Source of the DNA: Gimesia chilikensis
Lineage (GTDB): Bacteria > Planctomycetota > Planctomycetia > Planctomycetales > Planctomycetaceae
DNA: 64,000 bases
NCBI RefSeq assembly: GCF_008329715.1
Contig: NZ_VTSR01000021.1
Span: 62,001-126,000, forward strand
Direction of reading: 5' to 3'
Shown here in pieces: positions 28,342 through 37,985 of the stretch (its first letter is position 1; each line of letters opens with the position of its first letter). The notes under the pieces are model-generated. The model was not told the origin of the DNA. It saw nothing but the letters and a program-made list of their open reading frames with translations, and did no database searches. The position numbers were made by a program, and so were the translations under genes.

Positions 28342-31300
28342 ATGAACCACCTGGCATACATTAAGCGTTCCCTGTGCCTGCTGAGTCTTTCGCTCGTCCT
28401 GCCTCTGTCTGCGAGCCCCGCTCACGCTGAAAAAGAAAAACCAGCCGAAGCCAAACCGACCAGTTACCGGGAAATGATTCTTTCGAATCAGCCCACCCTC
28501 TACTGGGACTTTGAAGCCTCCCTGCCGGAAGGTTATCCCAGTGTCGCGGCTGATAAAAAGCAGCCCTTGAAAGCCCTGGTCCATGGTCAGGCTCCCAAGT
28601 CGGCTGCCGGCCCCCGTCCTTCTGAGTTTCCGCTGTTTGATAAGAAAAACAATGCCGCACAATTTAAAGCCGGCGCTGGTTACCTGCGGGTTGTCGACCC
28701 GGGGGAAAAGAGTCCGCTGGATTTCACTGCCGGCGACTCCATCACTGTGGAAGCCTGGATCAATCTGAATTCAACAGACGCTGGTCGTCACTACTATATC
28801 ATTGGTAAAGGTCGCACCAACCGCAAAGGAGTTGCCCGGGACAATCAGAACTATGCCCTGCGGGTGACCGGTTCGGAGATCAGCTTCCTGTTCCGTGGCA
28901 AGCCGGACAAAAAAGATGTGAAGCCTGACTATCATCGCTGGACTTCCACCGGTGCCGGGATCAGTGCCCACAACTGGCATCATGTCGCGGTGACTTATAC
29001 CTTCGGTAAGAAGAAAAGTCTGAATGCGTATGTCGACGGTCAGTCGGTCAAAGGTAAATGGGACATGGGCGGCGATACCACCTATGCTCCCGTCGTCGAC
29101 AATGACGAAGTCTGGATCGGTTCCTCTATGGGAGGATCGGCCCGCAGTTCATTCGATGGACTGATGGATGAACTGGCCGTGTATCGCAAGGTGCTGCCCG
29201 CGAAAGAAATTACCGCACACTTTAAATATGTCACTCCCAAGCCGACCATCGACTGGACTTCGGTTCCCAGCGATCGCGTGCAGGTCGATATTTACGAAGG
29301 GATTCCGAACAAGAAGTCCTGGCAGTTCCGTCCGCCTCGTCTCGCGGAGACCTTCACTCAGCCTCACTTCGCCCTGATTGAAATCCCCAACCGGTATTCG
29401 GAAAAGGGTGTGAAAGTTGATCGTCCTGATCCTTTCCTGGTTCGGGCGATGTGCAACCTGACGCTGCCCAAAGGGAAGAAACGAATCCTGGTACGGGCCC
29501 GTAATGGATCGCGGTTGTATATTGATGACAAGCTGGTTGCAGAGACCGCGTTCCACAACATTTCCGGCAGTGCTCACGGTACCGTCTTCGATGTTGATCT
29601 GAGTCTGGCTCCGAATATTCGTCCGCTGCACCGTGGGGATCATGAAAAAGTGATCGAGTACACGGGTGACGGCAAGCCGCATCGCGTGCGGTTCGAAATG
29701 ATTGTGGGTGGTTCACGTCATCGTCCCGACTTCGGTGAAACTGCCGTCTTCATCGGCGATCCCGGTAAAGACTTCCAGCTGCTGACTCCCTCTGACAAAG
29801 TTGTCATGCTGACCGATGCAGACTGGCTGCCGTTCGCACGTCAGTACCGTTACGATCAGATTGCCATCAATGCAGAGCGTCGTCAGGCGGCCTCGAAAAA
29901 AGAAGCCGAGTACTGGGACTGGCGGCACAAGCTGGCGAAAGAGGAAGTACTCAAACAGCCTCAGGTCAAAGTACCTGCTGCAGCGAAAGGTCTGCGAGCC
30001 AACAACGCCATCGATCACTTCATTAACCAGCGTCTGTCCAAGGAAAATGCCAAACAGGCTGCACCGCTGAACGATCTGGCTTTCCTGCGTCGGCTGTCAC
30101 TCGATACAACGGGGACCGTGCCTTCGCCTGAACTGGTGAAAGAGTACCTGGCAGAGAAGCCTGAGAATCGTCGCAGTTTCGCGATCGAGCGACTGCTCAA
30201 CGATCCCGCCTGGGCTGATAACTGGGTCGGATACTGGCAGGATGTGCTGGCAGAAAATCCGAATATCGTTAATCCGACATTGAACAATACGGGGCCATTC
30301 CGCTGGTGGATTCACGAGTCCTTCTATGACAACAAGCCCTTCGACCGTTTCCTGACCGAACTGGTGATGATGGAAGGCAGCAAATACTTTGGTGGTCCTG
30401 CCGGCTTTGAAATGGCTTCGCAGAATGACGCTCCCATGGCGGCGAAAGCACATATTATCGGTCAGGCCTTTCTCGGCTTGAACATGAAGTGTGCCCGCTG
30501 TCACGATGCCCCGTTCCATGATTTCAAACAACGGGATCTATTCAGCCTGGCGGCGATGCTCAAGCGGTCTCCGCAGGGCGTGCCTAAGACCAGTTCGATT
30601 CCCGGCTTCGATCCCAAGTCAAACTCGATGCTCGTTTCGGTGACTCTGCTGCCGGGCGAGAACGTGACTCCAGAATGGACGTTTGAAGAACTGGTCAAGC
30701 CGGGTAAATTCCCCGCGAATTACCTGCGCTCCGAAAAAGACACGCGTGAAAAACTGGCGGCGATTATCACATCTCCTCAGAACGAGCGGTTCGCCAATGT
30801 GCTTGTCAACCGGGTCTGGAAACGGTACCTGGGCCATGGTCTGGTAGAACCGGTCGATGACTGGGATGGCCAGGAGCCGTCGCATCCTGAGCTGTTGAAG
30901 TACCTGTCACAACAGTTCGTGTTACACGGTTATGACATGAAGCAGCTGGCACGGATGATCTTCGAATCGGACCTCTACCAGCGCGAAGCATCGACTGATC
31001 TGACCACCGTACAGGGGCTGTTTGATACCACCTATAACTTCTCATCGCCGGTACTGCGGCGGATGGAAGCAGAACAGATTGTAGACTCATTGTTCGCGGT
31101 CTGTGGTAAGCCACTGGACGCCGGCCGGATGTGTATCGACATCGATGGTTCCCGCGATTACCACAGCTCACTCGACCTGGGTACGCCGCGTCGGGCCTGG
31201 CAGTTTACGTCTCCCTCAAACGAGCGTGACCGGCCCAGCCTGGCACTGCCTTTCGGTCAGCCTTTCATTACGCTGATGAAAACGTTTGGCTGGCGGGATA

Positions 31301-31776
31301 CGCGACAGAGCCCGCTGACGGTTCGCGAATATGCCTCCACAGCGCTGCAGCCAGCGATCCTGGCGAATGGCGTACTGGGGCAGCGGTTTACGCGTCTGTC
31401 GGATGACAGTTCCTTCACGGAACTGGCGCTGCAGGAGCAGTCGCTGGAAACTCTGATCAACGAAACGGTAATGAAAACACTCACACGCAAGCCGACAGCT
31501 GAAGAGCTCAAACTATTTACAGAGCTGTTGGAACCCGGTTATGCAGAGCGGGTGAATTCCAGTGCCGAAATTGTGAGCCGCGAACGTCTGCCACGTAACC
31601 TGGTAGGCTGGTCAAACCACCTGAGCCCGCGGGCGAATGAAATTAAGGTGGAGCTGGAGGCCGCGGTGAAGAAAGGTGATCCGCCTACACAGCGTCTGAA
31701 TGACGACTGGCGGAACCGTTACGAAGATATGCTCTGGTCGCTGTTGAATTCACCCGAATTTATCTTTGTCCCTTAA
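28342..31776 (+). CDS. exported LamG/PSCyt2/PSD1 cytochrome-like protein, paralog 2
   Basis: 1144 residues from the ATG at 28342; a TTG 9 bases earlier is unlikely. Signal peptide about 1-27 (LCLLSLSLVLPLSASPAHA). It has the same domain order as paralog 1, with CARCH at about 717-721. The N-terminal LamG part differs at many positions, but the PSCyt2 centre is almost identical in protein and contains long identical DNA runs (for example 30292-30389 equals 26594-26691). This points to a tandem duplication with later homogenisation. The DUF1501 gene follows after 65 bases and is probably cotranscribed. Confidence 0.92.
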   Translation: MNHLAYIKRSLCLLSLSLVLPLSASPAHAEKEKPAEAKPTSYREMILSNQPTLYWDFEASLPEGYPSVAADKKQPLKALVHGQAPKSAAGPRPSEFPLFDKKNNAAQFKAGAGYLRVVDPGEKSPLDFTAGDSITVEAWINLNSTDAGRHYYIIGKGRTNRKGVARDNQNYALRVTGSEISFLFRGKPDKKDVKPDYHRWTSTGAGISAHNWHHVAVTYTFGKKKSLNAYVDGQSVKGKWDMGGDTTYAPVVDNDEVWIGSSMGGSARSSFDGLMDELAVYRKVLPAKEITAHFKYVTPKPTIDWTSVPSDRVQVDIYEGIPNKKSWQFRPPRLAETFTQPHFALIEIPNRYSEKGVKVDRPDPFLVRAMCNLTLPKGKKRILVRARNGSRLYIDDKLVAETAFHNISGSAHGTVFDVDLSLAPNIRPLHRGDHEKVIEYTGDGKPHRVRFEMIVGGSRHRPDFGETAVFIGDPGKDFQLLTPSDKVVMLTDADWLPFARQYRYDQIAINAERRQAASKKEAEYWDWRHKLAKEEVLKQPQVKVPAAAKGLRANNAIDHFINQRLSKENAKQAAPLNDLAFLRRLSLDTTGTVPSPELVKEYLAEKPENRRSFAIERLLNDPAWADNWVGYWQDVLAENPNIVNPTLNNTGPFRWWIHESFYDNKPFDRFLTELVMMEGSKYFGGPAGFEMASQNDAPMAAKAHIIGQAFLGLNMKCARCHDAPFHDFKQRDLFSLAAMLKRSPQGVPKTSSIPGFDPKSNSMLVSVTLLPGENVTPEWTFEELVKPGKFPANYLRSEKDTREKLAAIITSPQNERFANVLVNRVWKRYLGHGLVEPVDDWDGQEPSHPELLKYLSQQFVLHGYDMKQLARMIFESDLYQREASTDLTTVQGLFDTTYNFSSPVLRRMEAEQIVDSLFAVCGKPLDAGRMCIDIDGSRDYHSSLDLGTPRRAWQFTSPSNERDRPSLALPFGQPFITLMKTFGWRDTRQSPLTVREYASTALQPAILANGVLGQRFTRLSDDSSFTELALQEQSLETLINETVMKTLTRKPTAEELKLFTELLEPGYAERVNSSAEIVSRERLPRNLVGWSNHLSPRANEIKVELEAAVKKGDPPTQRLNDDWRNRYEDMLWSLLNSPEFIFVP

Positions 31777-31841
31777 CGACTACTGCTGATTTGAACGATA
31801 AACGAATAACACGCTTTGATCTTTTCAATAAAGAGTGAATC

Positions 31842-33182
31842 ATGAACGAATTTCAGTCAACACGTCGCGATTTCTTAAGACAGGCTTCCGCCACCGGTCT
31901 GGCGGCTTCCGCTCTGGGAACTTCCTGGCAGCAGTTACTGGCCTCGGAAAAACATGGTACCAAACCGCACGGTTCTAAAAAACTGGCGATGCCCGTCGGT
32001 AAAGCGGAACACTGCATCATGATCTGGCTGGGCGGCGGTTCCTGCCATATCGATACCTGGGATCCCAAACGCAAAGGCGATCCAAAGGCCAAGAAAGCGG
32101 GTTCTTATTACGACCCGATTCCGACCGCCATCAAAGGGACCGAGGTCTGTGAGCATCTTTCCAAGTGTGCTCCCATTCTGGACCGGTTTAACATCGTCCG
32201 CAGTGTGCACCATGAAGTGATCGACGAGCACGCTGCTGCCACCAACCGGATGCACACGGGGCGTCCCACAACCGGAACGATTACCTATCCGTCTGTCGGG
32301 TCTGTCGTCGCTCATCAGCGCGGAGCCGTCAGTGATATCGCTCCCGCTTATGTGCTCATCGGTTACCCCAACGTGACCCGTGGTCCCGGCTTCCTGGGCA
32401 GCAAGGCCGGTTATGTCTATCTGACTGACACCAACGCCGGCCCCAGCGGTTTCACTCGTTCTTCACGGGTGAACCAGAGTCGCCAGGATCGTCGTGAACG
32501 GCTCCTGACAAAGATGCGAGCCGATTACCGTCAGAAGAGCATTGGCGGACAGACGATTCAGGACTACGACCAATCTGTGGCGGAAGCACTTCGCCTGTCC
32601 GGTCCTGAATTCATGAAGGTCTTCCAGCTGGACAACGAAAAGAGCGACCTGCGGAATTCGTACGGCGGCGAATTCGGTCAGCGGTGTCTGCTCTCGCGTC
32701 GTCTGATTCAGTCCGGCGTGCGTTTCATCGAAGTCTCTCACAACTTGAACTTTGTTAACGGGACCGGCTGGGATACACACAACGACGGGCAGTTGAATCA
32801 GCATCTGCTGATCAAGGAACTCGATTCCGCACTGTCAGCTTTGGTGCTGGACCTCGAACAGCACAAGCTGCTCGACAAAACCCTGATTGTCGTGGCTTCC
32901 GAGTTCGGTCGTCCGGCCCGCTTCGATTCGGGCGGAGGACGCGGTCACCAGTCGAAAGCTTTCAGTGTTGTGCTGGCCGGCGGTGGTCTGAAGAACGGGA
33001 TGACCATTGGTGAAACCAACGAACTGGGCGAAGAAATCGTGTCCCGCCCGGTCTCCGTACCCGATCTGCACGCGACAATTTATGCCAGCCTGGGCATTGA
33101 TCCTACTGAAGAACTCTACGCAGGCGACCGTCCGGTGCCGATCACCGACATGGGCGATCCTGTACGCGAGCTGTTCGGCTAA
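31842..33182 (+). CDS. Tat-exported DUF1501 protein
   Basis: 446 residues with a twin-arginine signal ([20 protein letters not shown]). DUF1501 belongs to the alkaline-phosphatase/sulfatase-like fold. Features seen: [17 protein letters not shown] near the start, [38 protein letters not shown] and [11 protein letters not shown]. In planctomycetes DUF1501 genes almost always follow PSCyt2/PSD1 genes, and this one serves both tandem copies. The substrate is unknown. A clear terminator follows. Confidence 0.93.
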   Translation: MNEFQSTRRDFLRQASATGLAASALGTSWQQLLASEKHGTKPHGSKKLAMPVGKAEHCIMIWLGGGSCHIDTWDPKRKGDPKAKKAGSYYDPIPTAIKGTEVCEHLSKCAPILDRFNIVRSVHHEVIDEHAAATNRMHTGRPTTGTITYPSVGSVVAHQRGAVSDIAPAYVLIGYPNVTRGPGFLGSKAGYVYLTDTNAGPSGFTRSSRVNQSRQDRRERLLTKMRADYRQKSIGGQTIQDYDQSVAEALRLSGPEFMKVFQLDNEKSDLRNSYGGEFGQRCLLSRRLIQSGVRFIEVSHNLNFVNGTGWDTHNDGQLNQHLLIKELDSALSALVLDLEQHKLLDKTLIVVASEFGRPARFDSGGGRGHQSKAFSVVLAGGGLKNGMTIGETNELGEEIVSRPVSVPDLHATIYASLGIDPTEELYAGDRPVPITDMGDPVRELFG

Positions 33183-33208
33183 GCGTCAGCTGGCTTGAAA
33201 ACAGTAAC

Positions 33209-33247
33209 AGCGAGTTGTCACCCAAGGGATGGCAACTCGCTTTTTTT
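33209..33247 (+). terminator. intrinsic terminator after DUF1501 gene
   Basis: AGCGAGTTG pairs with CAACTCGCT (33210-33217 with 33233-33240 plus one pair), followed by seven T. It closes the cytochrome/DUF1501 operon. Confidence 0.9.
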
Positions 33248-33355
33248 GCGCCGGTGTACAGGAAACTCATTTGAGACAGACTGGAATTCAGGAAGTAGAA
33301 GTGTATCCTTGGGGCAGGAGCATTTACCGCTGGAATTCCATAGAAGGTCTGTTGC

Positions 33356-36300
33356 ATGTCTACCCGGCCCACTCACCATTACCTGATCGTCGTGGCTGTG
33401 ATTCTGTTTATCGGAATCCTGGCACTGTTTCTGACCCTCCAGCCGGGAGGTGGTCCGGTGGGGAGTGGACCGATTTCATACGACGAAGCGCAACAACTCT
33501 TGCGGCTTAAAAATGAGGGAATCGCTTATCTGGAAAACGAGCGTTACGCCGAGAGTGATCCACTGCTGGAGCGGTTAACCGAAGAACTGCCTGGCGATGT
33601 GATCGGCTTTCAGAATCTAACGATCTGTCGGTTGTTGCAACTGACTCCCGAAAAACTGGTCGATCACCAGTCGGGGAAACAACTGGCTGACCAGGCGCAA
33701 GCGACGGTAGCACAGTTGATCAAGATTGCTCCTGAATCGAGTGCCAGCTATGTGCTTTCAGCCCGCATTCAACTGGCGCTGGGAAATGAGCCCAAGGCGG
33801 AAGAGGCATTGCAACAGGCACTGGAAAAAAGTCCCGAGTCTGCAGCGATCTGGTTCGAGTTATCCCAGTTACAGAAACAGAACGTGAAGCCCGAGCAACA
33901 GGCGCTGGCGAATGCGTCTTTGAAGCGTGCATGGGAACTGCAGCCGGACAACCTGTTTCTGGCGATCGATTATCTGCAGGTCGCCGCTGTGGAAAAGTCG
34001 GAGCAGACGAAAGCCGTCTTCGAACAGGTCAAGCAGCTGGCTGCGCCACTGGCGGAAAGTGTGAAAGATCATACCCGGCTAGATTTGAATGAAGTCATCA
34101 AGGCGTCTCTGCAGGCGATCACAGACGGGAAGTGGAATCTCGTCACCCGAAATGCCCGCGTGCTCAGAAATGTGTTAATCGCTGAGGATCTGGTCAAAAG
34201 CGATCGCCGTCGGGTTGAACAGAATCCGCTTGAGTTTGTGATCCCCGATTTTCCGCCTGCTTTTTATGCGGCCGTCGAGTGGCCTGCACAGGAGAAACCG
34301 CTGTCGGTGAAGTTTGCCGAACCCCGGGCGATTGAGTTCAATGAAGACGTGTCGGCTGACATCAGGGATCTCAAGATCGCGGATTTCGACCTCGATGGTA
34401 AACCTGATCTGATTCTACTGACGGCGGAGCGGGTGCAGGTATTTCAGCAGGGAGAGGACGGCCGCTGGGCAGTGATGACCTCTGCAGCAACGGAGGGAGA
34501 CTTCCGTGAAATTCATGCCGTCGATCTGGATGGGGATGTGCAGCAGCTCGCTCCATCGCCGGCTGGTGAGAACAAAGAGGATCCTCAGACAATCGCTGCT
34601 ATCTCTCCAGCCCGGGATGCTGATCTGGATCTGGTGCTGGCAGGGAAAGCCGGGATTCGCGTCCTGGAAAATCAGGTAGATGATAAACAAGGAATACGAA
34701 AACTGGTTCACCGACCGCAGGCCGATTCCCTGGATACATTGTCCGATGTGTTGACGGTGAATTTTTCTGACCTGGATCACGATGGCGATCTGGACCTGGC
34801 TGCTTCGACCGGGAAGGGGGTTTCGCTCTGGTCGAATCGGGGGAATCTGTCGTTTCAGGATGTCAGTGCCAATTCCCAGCTGCCGCCCGCGGATCTGGCG
34901 GCGACTTCGATTGTACGCGTGGACTGGGACCGCGATGTCGATCTGGATCTGATTCTCTGCAGCAGAACGACCCGGCAGGCAGGGTACCTCGAAAACCTGC
35001 GACATGGTCGCTTTCGCTGGCGTACGTTTTCCAAAGTTGAATCAGAGAACGGCTCTACGGCCAATCAGTTTGAAGAGTGTGTACTCACCGACTATGACCG
35101 GAACGGTTCCTGGGATCTGGTGGGCGTACAGCGTCAGGCTCTGGTGCTCGCGGGAACCCGGTTGCTGGGGGCAGGAGAAGTGCACGTTGATTCGGTGCAG
35201 CAGATCCAGGCGACGAAACTGGCTGATATTCAGGACACCCTATTACAGGCAGGAGATTTGAACAATGATGGCGTGCTGGATGTGCTGGCATCAGGCGGGA
35301 ACGGCTTGCAGTTGTTGTTAGGCACGGCCGAACATCGAACCGAACAGACCGCTTATGTGACTGACGAAGAGGTCACCAGTGGGAATCCGATCCAACTGTT
35401 CCGCGTCGCGGACCTGAACCGGGATGGCAGCCTGGATGTGATTACGGTTGAAGCAGGGAAAGTGATGTTCCTGCAGAATCAGGGGAACGATAATCACTGG
35501 ATCGATGTCTCACTCCGCGCGGAGCAGGTCAAAGGGGAAGTGAAGTCCGCCAGTGGTCGCGTTAATCATTACGGCGTGGGCAGCCTGGTGGAACTCCGCA
35601 GCGGTGCGATTTATCAGCCGCAGATTGTGGCGGGACAGTCAACGCATTTCGGACTGGGGAAACAGACGGTCGCGGAGGCGATTCGTGTGTTGTGGACGAA
35701 TGGGATTCCGGTCAACATTATCAATGCGAAAACCGATCAGCGGATTTACGAGAAGCAGACACTGATGGGGTCCTGCCCCTATCTTTATACCTGGGACGGA
35801 GAGCAGTTCACATTTTATACAGATCTGTTGTGGGCGGCGCCGATCGGGCTCCAGTTCGGAAAAGGGATTGTGGCTCCGAGTCGTGACTGGGAATTTCTCA
35901 AGATTGACGGCGACCGACTCCGGGAGAAAGAGGGTTACTATGAACTGCGGATTACGGAAGAGCTCTGGGAGGCGGGTTACTTCGACCTGGTTGAACTAAA
36001 GGCCGTCGATCATCCGGCAGAGGTGGAGATCTTTTCTAATGAAAAGGTGGGGCCACCCGATCTGGCTGCATTCAAGATTCATATGGCGCGCGAAACACAA
36101 ACGCCGGTCGGGGCCGTCAATCATCGCGGACGGGATGTCCTGCCGGAGATACGAGACGTAGATGACATGTATGCGAAGACGTTCGACGAAAAGCACCGCC
36201 AGGGTTTAACCGAGGAGCATACACTCGAACTGGATTTGAATAACGCGGCGGTGAAGCAAGCGAAAACGCCACGCATCAAGCTGTTCCTGACAGGCTGGCT

Positions 36301-37063
36301 CTATCCGACGGACACGGGGATTAACCTGGCGCTCGATGAGAATCCTGCGCTGCCCTCACCACGACCTCCTTCACTGGCAGTGCCTGATAACAGCGGTGGC
36401 TGGAAAACGATCCAGCCGTTTATGGGTTTTCCGGGAGGCAAGACAAAAACGATTGTTGTGGACCTGGCAGACCAGTTTCTGATGGATGACTATCGCGTGC
36501 GGATTGAAACTAACATGGAATTCTACTGGGATCAGATCTTTTTCACGGTCGACGAGAGTCCGGCTGAGTTCATGACACACGTCTGTCCCCTCGAAACTGC
36601 GGACTTACAGCACCGTGGTTTTTCAACGCCGATCATCCACCCGGGGAATGGACCGGAGCGGTACGATTATCAGAAGCTCACTGAGCAGATTCAGTGGCCG
36701 CCGATGCAGGGGGGCTTTACCCGTTATGGGGATGTGAAACCGCTTGTAGAAAAAGCTGACAATCGGCTGGTGATTCTCGGTGCCGGGGATGAGATGCGGC
36801 TGCGATTTCGCGTTCCCGCTGGTCCCCCGCGTCCGGGCTGGAAACGGGATTTCATTCTGCATAATGTGGGTTGGGACAAGGATGCGAACCTGCATACGAT
36901 TCTGGGCCAAGCAGTGGAACCGCTGCCGTTCCGGCAGATGCGCAGCTATCCATATCCGATCGAGGAATATCCGGAGGGATCTGTACTCAAGTCTGATCGG
37001 GAGCAGTACCATACCCGTCGGCAGGACAGTGCCGCTTTCTGGAAACACTTGTCCCGTCCCTGA
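33356..37063 (+). CDS. giant membrane-anchored TPR / FG-GAP / ASPIC-UnbV protein
   Basis: 1235 residues. One N-terminal transmembrane segment (about 9-27, LIVVAVILFIGILALFLTL) anchors it, with the bulk outside. TPR-like repeats lie at about 45-225 (YVLSARIQLALGNEPKAEEA). FG-GAP/VCBS blades with calcium-type loops follow: DFDLDGKPDL about 343, DLDHDGDLDL about 472, DWDRDVDLDL about 522, DYDRNGSWDL about 578, DLNNDGVLDV about 635, DLNRDGSLDV about 686. An ASPIC/UnbV-type region is at about 710-790 (GVGSLVELRSGAIYQPQIVA), then about 440 residues of unassigned beta-rich sequence. SD AGAAGG is 8 bases upstream. It joins modules that are separate genes at 53-56 kb. Confidence 0.88.
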   Translation: MSTRPTHHYLIVVAVILFIGILALFLTLQPGGGPVGSGPISYDEAQQLLRLKNEGIAYLENERYAESDPLLERLTEELPGDVIGFQNLTICRLLQLTPEKLVDHQSGKQLADQAQATVAQLIKIAPESSASYVLSARIQLALGNEPKAEEALQQALEKSPESAAIWFELSQLQKQNVKPEQQALANASLKRAWELQPDNLFLAIDYLQVAAVEKSEQTKAVFEQVKQLAAPLAESVKDHTRLDLNEVIKASLQAITDGKWNLVTRNARVLRNVLIAEDLVKSDRRRVEQNPLEFVIPDFPPAFYAAVEWPAQEKPLSVKFAEPRAIEFNEDVSADIRDLKIADFDLDGKPDLILLTAERVQVFQQGEDGRWAVMTSAATEGDFREIHAVDLDGDVQQLAPSPAGENKEDPQTIAAISPARDADLDLVLAGKAGIRVLENQVDDKQGIRKLVHRPQADSLDTLSDVLTVNFSDLDHDGDLDLAASTGKGVSLWSNRGNLSFQDVSANSQLPPADLAATSIVRVDWDRDVDLDLILCSRTTRQAGYLENLRHGRFRWRTFSKVESENGSTANQFEECVLTDYDRNGSWDLVGVQRQALVLAGTRLLGAGEVHVDSVQQIQATKLADIQDTLLQAGDLNNDGVLDVLASGGNGLQLLLGTAEHRTEQTAYVTDEEVTSGNPIQLFRVADLNRDGSLDVITVEAGKVMFLQNQGNDNHWIDVSLRAEQVKGEVKSASGRVNHYGVGSLVELRSGAIYQPQIVAGQSTHFGLGKQTVAEAIRVLWTNGIPVNIINAKTDQRIYEKQTLMGSCPYLYTWDGEQFTFYTDLLWAAPIGLQFGKGIVAPSRDWEFLKIDGDRLREKEGYYELRITEELWEAGYFDLVELKAVDHPAEVEIFSNEKVGPPDLAAFKIHMARETQTPVGAVNHRGRDVLPEIRDVDDMYAKTFDEKHRQGLTEEHTLELDLNNAAVKQAKTPRIKLFLTGWLYPTDTGINLALDENPALPSPRPPSLAVPDNSGGWKTIQPFMGFPGGKTKTIVVDLADQFLMDDYRVRIETNMEFYWDQIFFTVDESPAEFMTHVCPLETADLQHRGFSTPIIHPGNGPERYDYQKLTEQIQWPPMQGGFTRYGDVKPLVEKADNRLVILGAGDEMRLRFRVPAGPPRPGWKRDFILHNVGWDKDANLHTILGQAVEPLPFRQMRSYPYPIEEYPEGSVLKSDREQYHTRRQDSAAFWKHLSRP

Positions 37064-37146
37064 TGTTTTCAGAAGTGCAATTGCCCGCGGCCTGCGGTAA
37101 GATACGAACTGAACTTCATTTTTATTCAAGCAGGTATTGATTCACG

Positions 37147-37983
37147 ATGCAGATTTTCGTTCAGACGTTTTCCTTACTACTGCTGTTGCTGGTATCAACT
37201 CACGCTGGTCTCGCAGCAGAGATGTCATATCCACTCTCCGTTGTCGCAGCTGAGAAAGGTCCCGTTTATGTCGCGGATCGCAAGCTGCCTGGAATCTGGA
37301 GTGTCCAGGATGGGAAAGTCAGCGAGTTTTACAAAGGCTCCAAGGTGTTCCGGACGCCGCTGAATGCGGTGCGGTGCGTGACCCTGGATGACCAGGGACG
37401 TGTGCTGGCCGGCGATTCCTCGACGCGCGAAGTCTACCGGTTTGCTAAAGCCGGCGCAAAACCCGAAGCCCTGACCAAAGGGGGGATTGGTATCCCGATG
37501 GATGTGGTGGTGACCAAAGCCGGCGACCTGCTGGTCTCCGACCTGGAACTGCATCGAATCTGGAAGGTGCCCGCAGCAGGTGGTAAGCCGACGCTGTTTG
37601 CGGAAGTGAGTGCACCGCGAGGCCTGGCTCTGGATCAGGAAGAGAACCTGTGGGTTGTTTCAGGAACAGCAGACCAGTTGCTGAAAGTGACTCCGGATGG
37701 GAAAGTCAGCGTCGTCGTGAAAGGGCGCCCGTTCAATTTTCCTCACGATGTCGTCGTTCTGAATGATGGCAGTGCCGTTGTCAGCGATGGTTATGAAAAG
37801 GCACTCTGGAAAGTGACGCCCGATGGCAAGACTGAAAAATGGGTCTCCGGTGAACCATTCAAAAATCCAGTCGGGATTGCGGTGCAGGGGAAGAATATTC
37901 TGGTCGCTGACCCGCATGCCAAAACCGTATTCTCTGTGGATCCTGAGAAGCAGGTAACAGATCTGGTGAAGAAACAGGACTAA
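37147..37983 (+). CDS. exported NHL/SMP-30-like beta-propeller protein
   Basis: 278 residues with signal peptide about 1-23 (LLLLLLVSTHAGLAA). Repeated motifs such as GIPMDVVVTKAGDLLVSD, APRGLALDQEENLWVVS, FPHDVVVLNDGSAVVSDGYE and NPVGIAVQGKNILVADP mark a six-bladed propeller like NHL or gluconolactonase/SMP-30 domains. SMP-30 metal ligands were not identified, so a binding role is as likely as lactonase activity. It is 84 bases downstream of the giant protein and may share its transcript; the next gene is convergent, ending 2 bases away. Confidence 0.88.
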   Translation: MQIFVQTFSLLLLLLVSTHAGLAAEMSYPLSVVAAEKGPVYVADRKLPGIWSVQDGKVSEFYKGSKVFRTPLNAVRCVTLDDQGRVLAGDSSTREVYRFAKAGAKPEALTKGGIGIPMDVVVTKAGDLLVSDLELHRIWKVPAAGGKPTLFAEVSAPRGLALDQEENLWVVSGTADQLLKVTPDGKVSVVVKGRPFNFPHDVVVLNDGSAVVSDGYEKALWKVTPDGKTEKWVSGEPFKNPVGIAVQGKNILVADPHAKTVFSVDPEKQVTDLVKKQD

Positions 37984-37985
37984 GC

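Noticed and set aside
33356-37063. Repeated DxDxDG codons as a CRISPR-like or tandem DNA repeat
   Set aside because: The repeats are coding FG-GAP loops, spaced irregularly and not identical in DNA.
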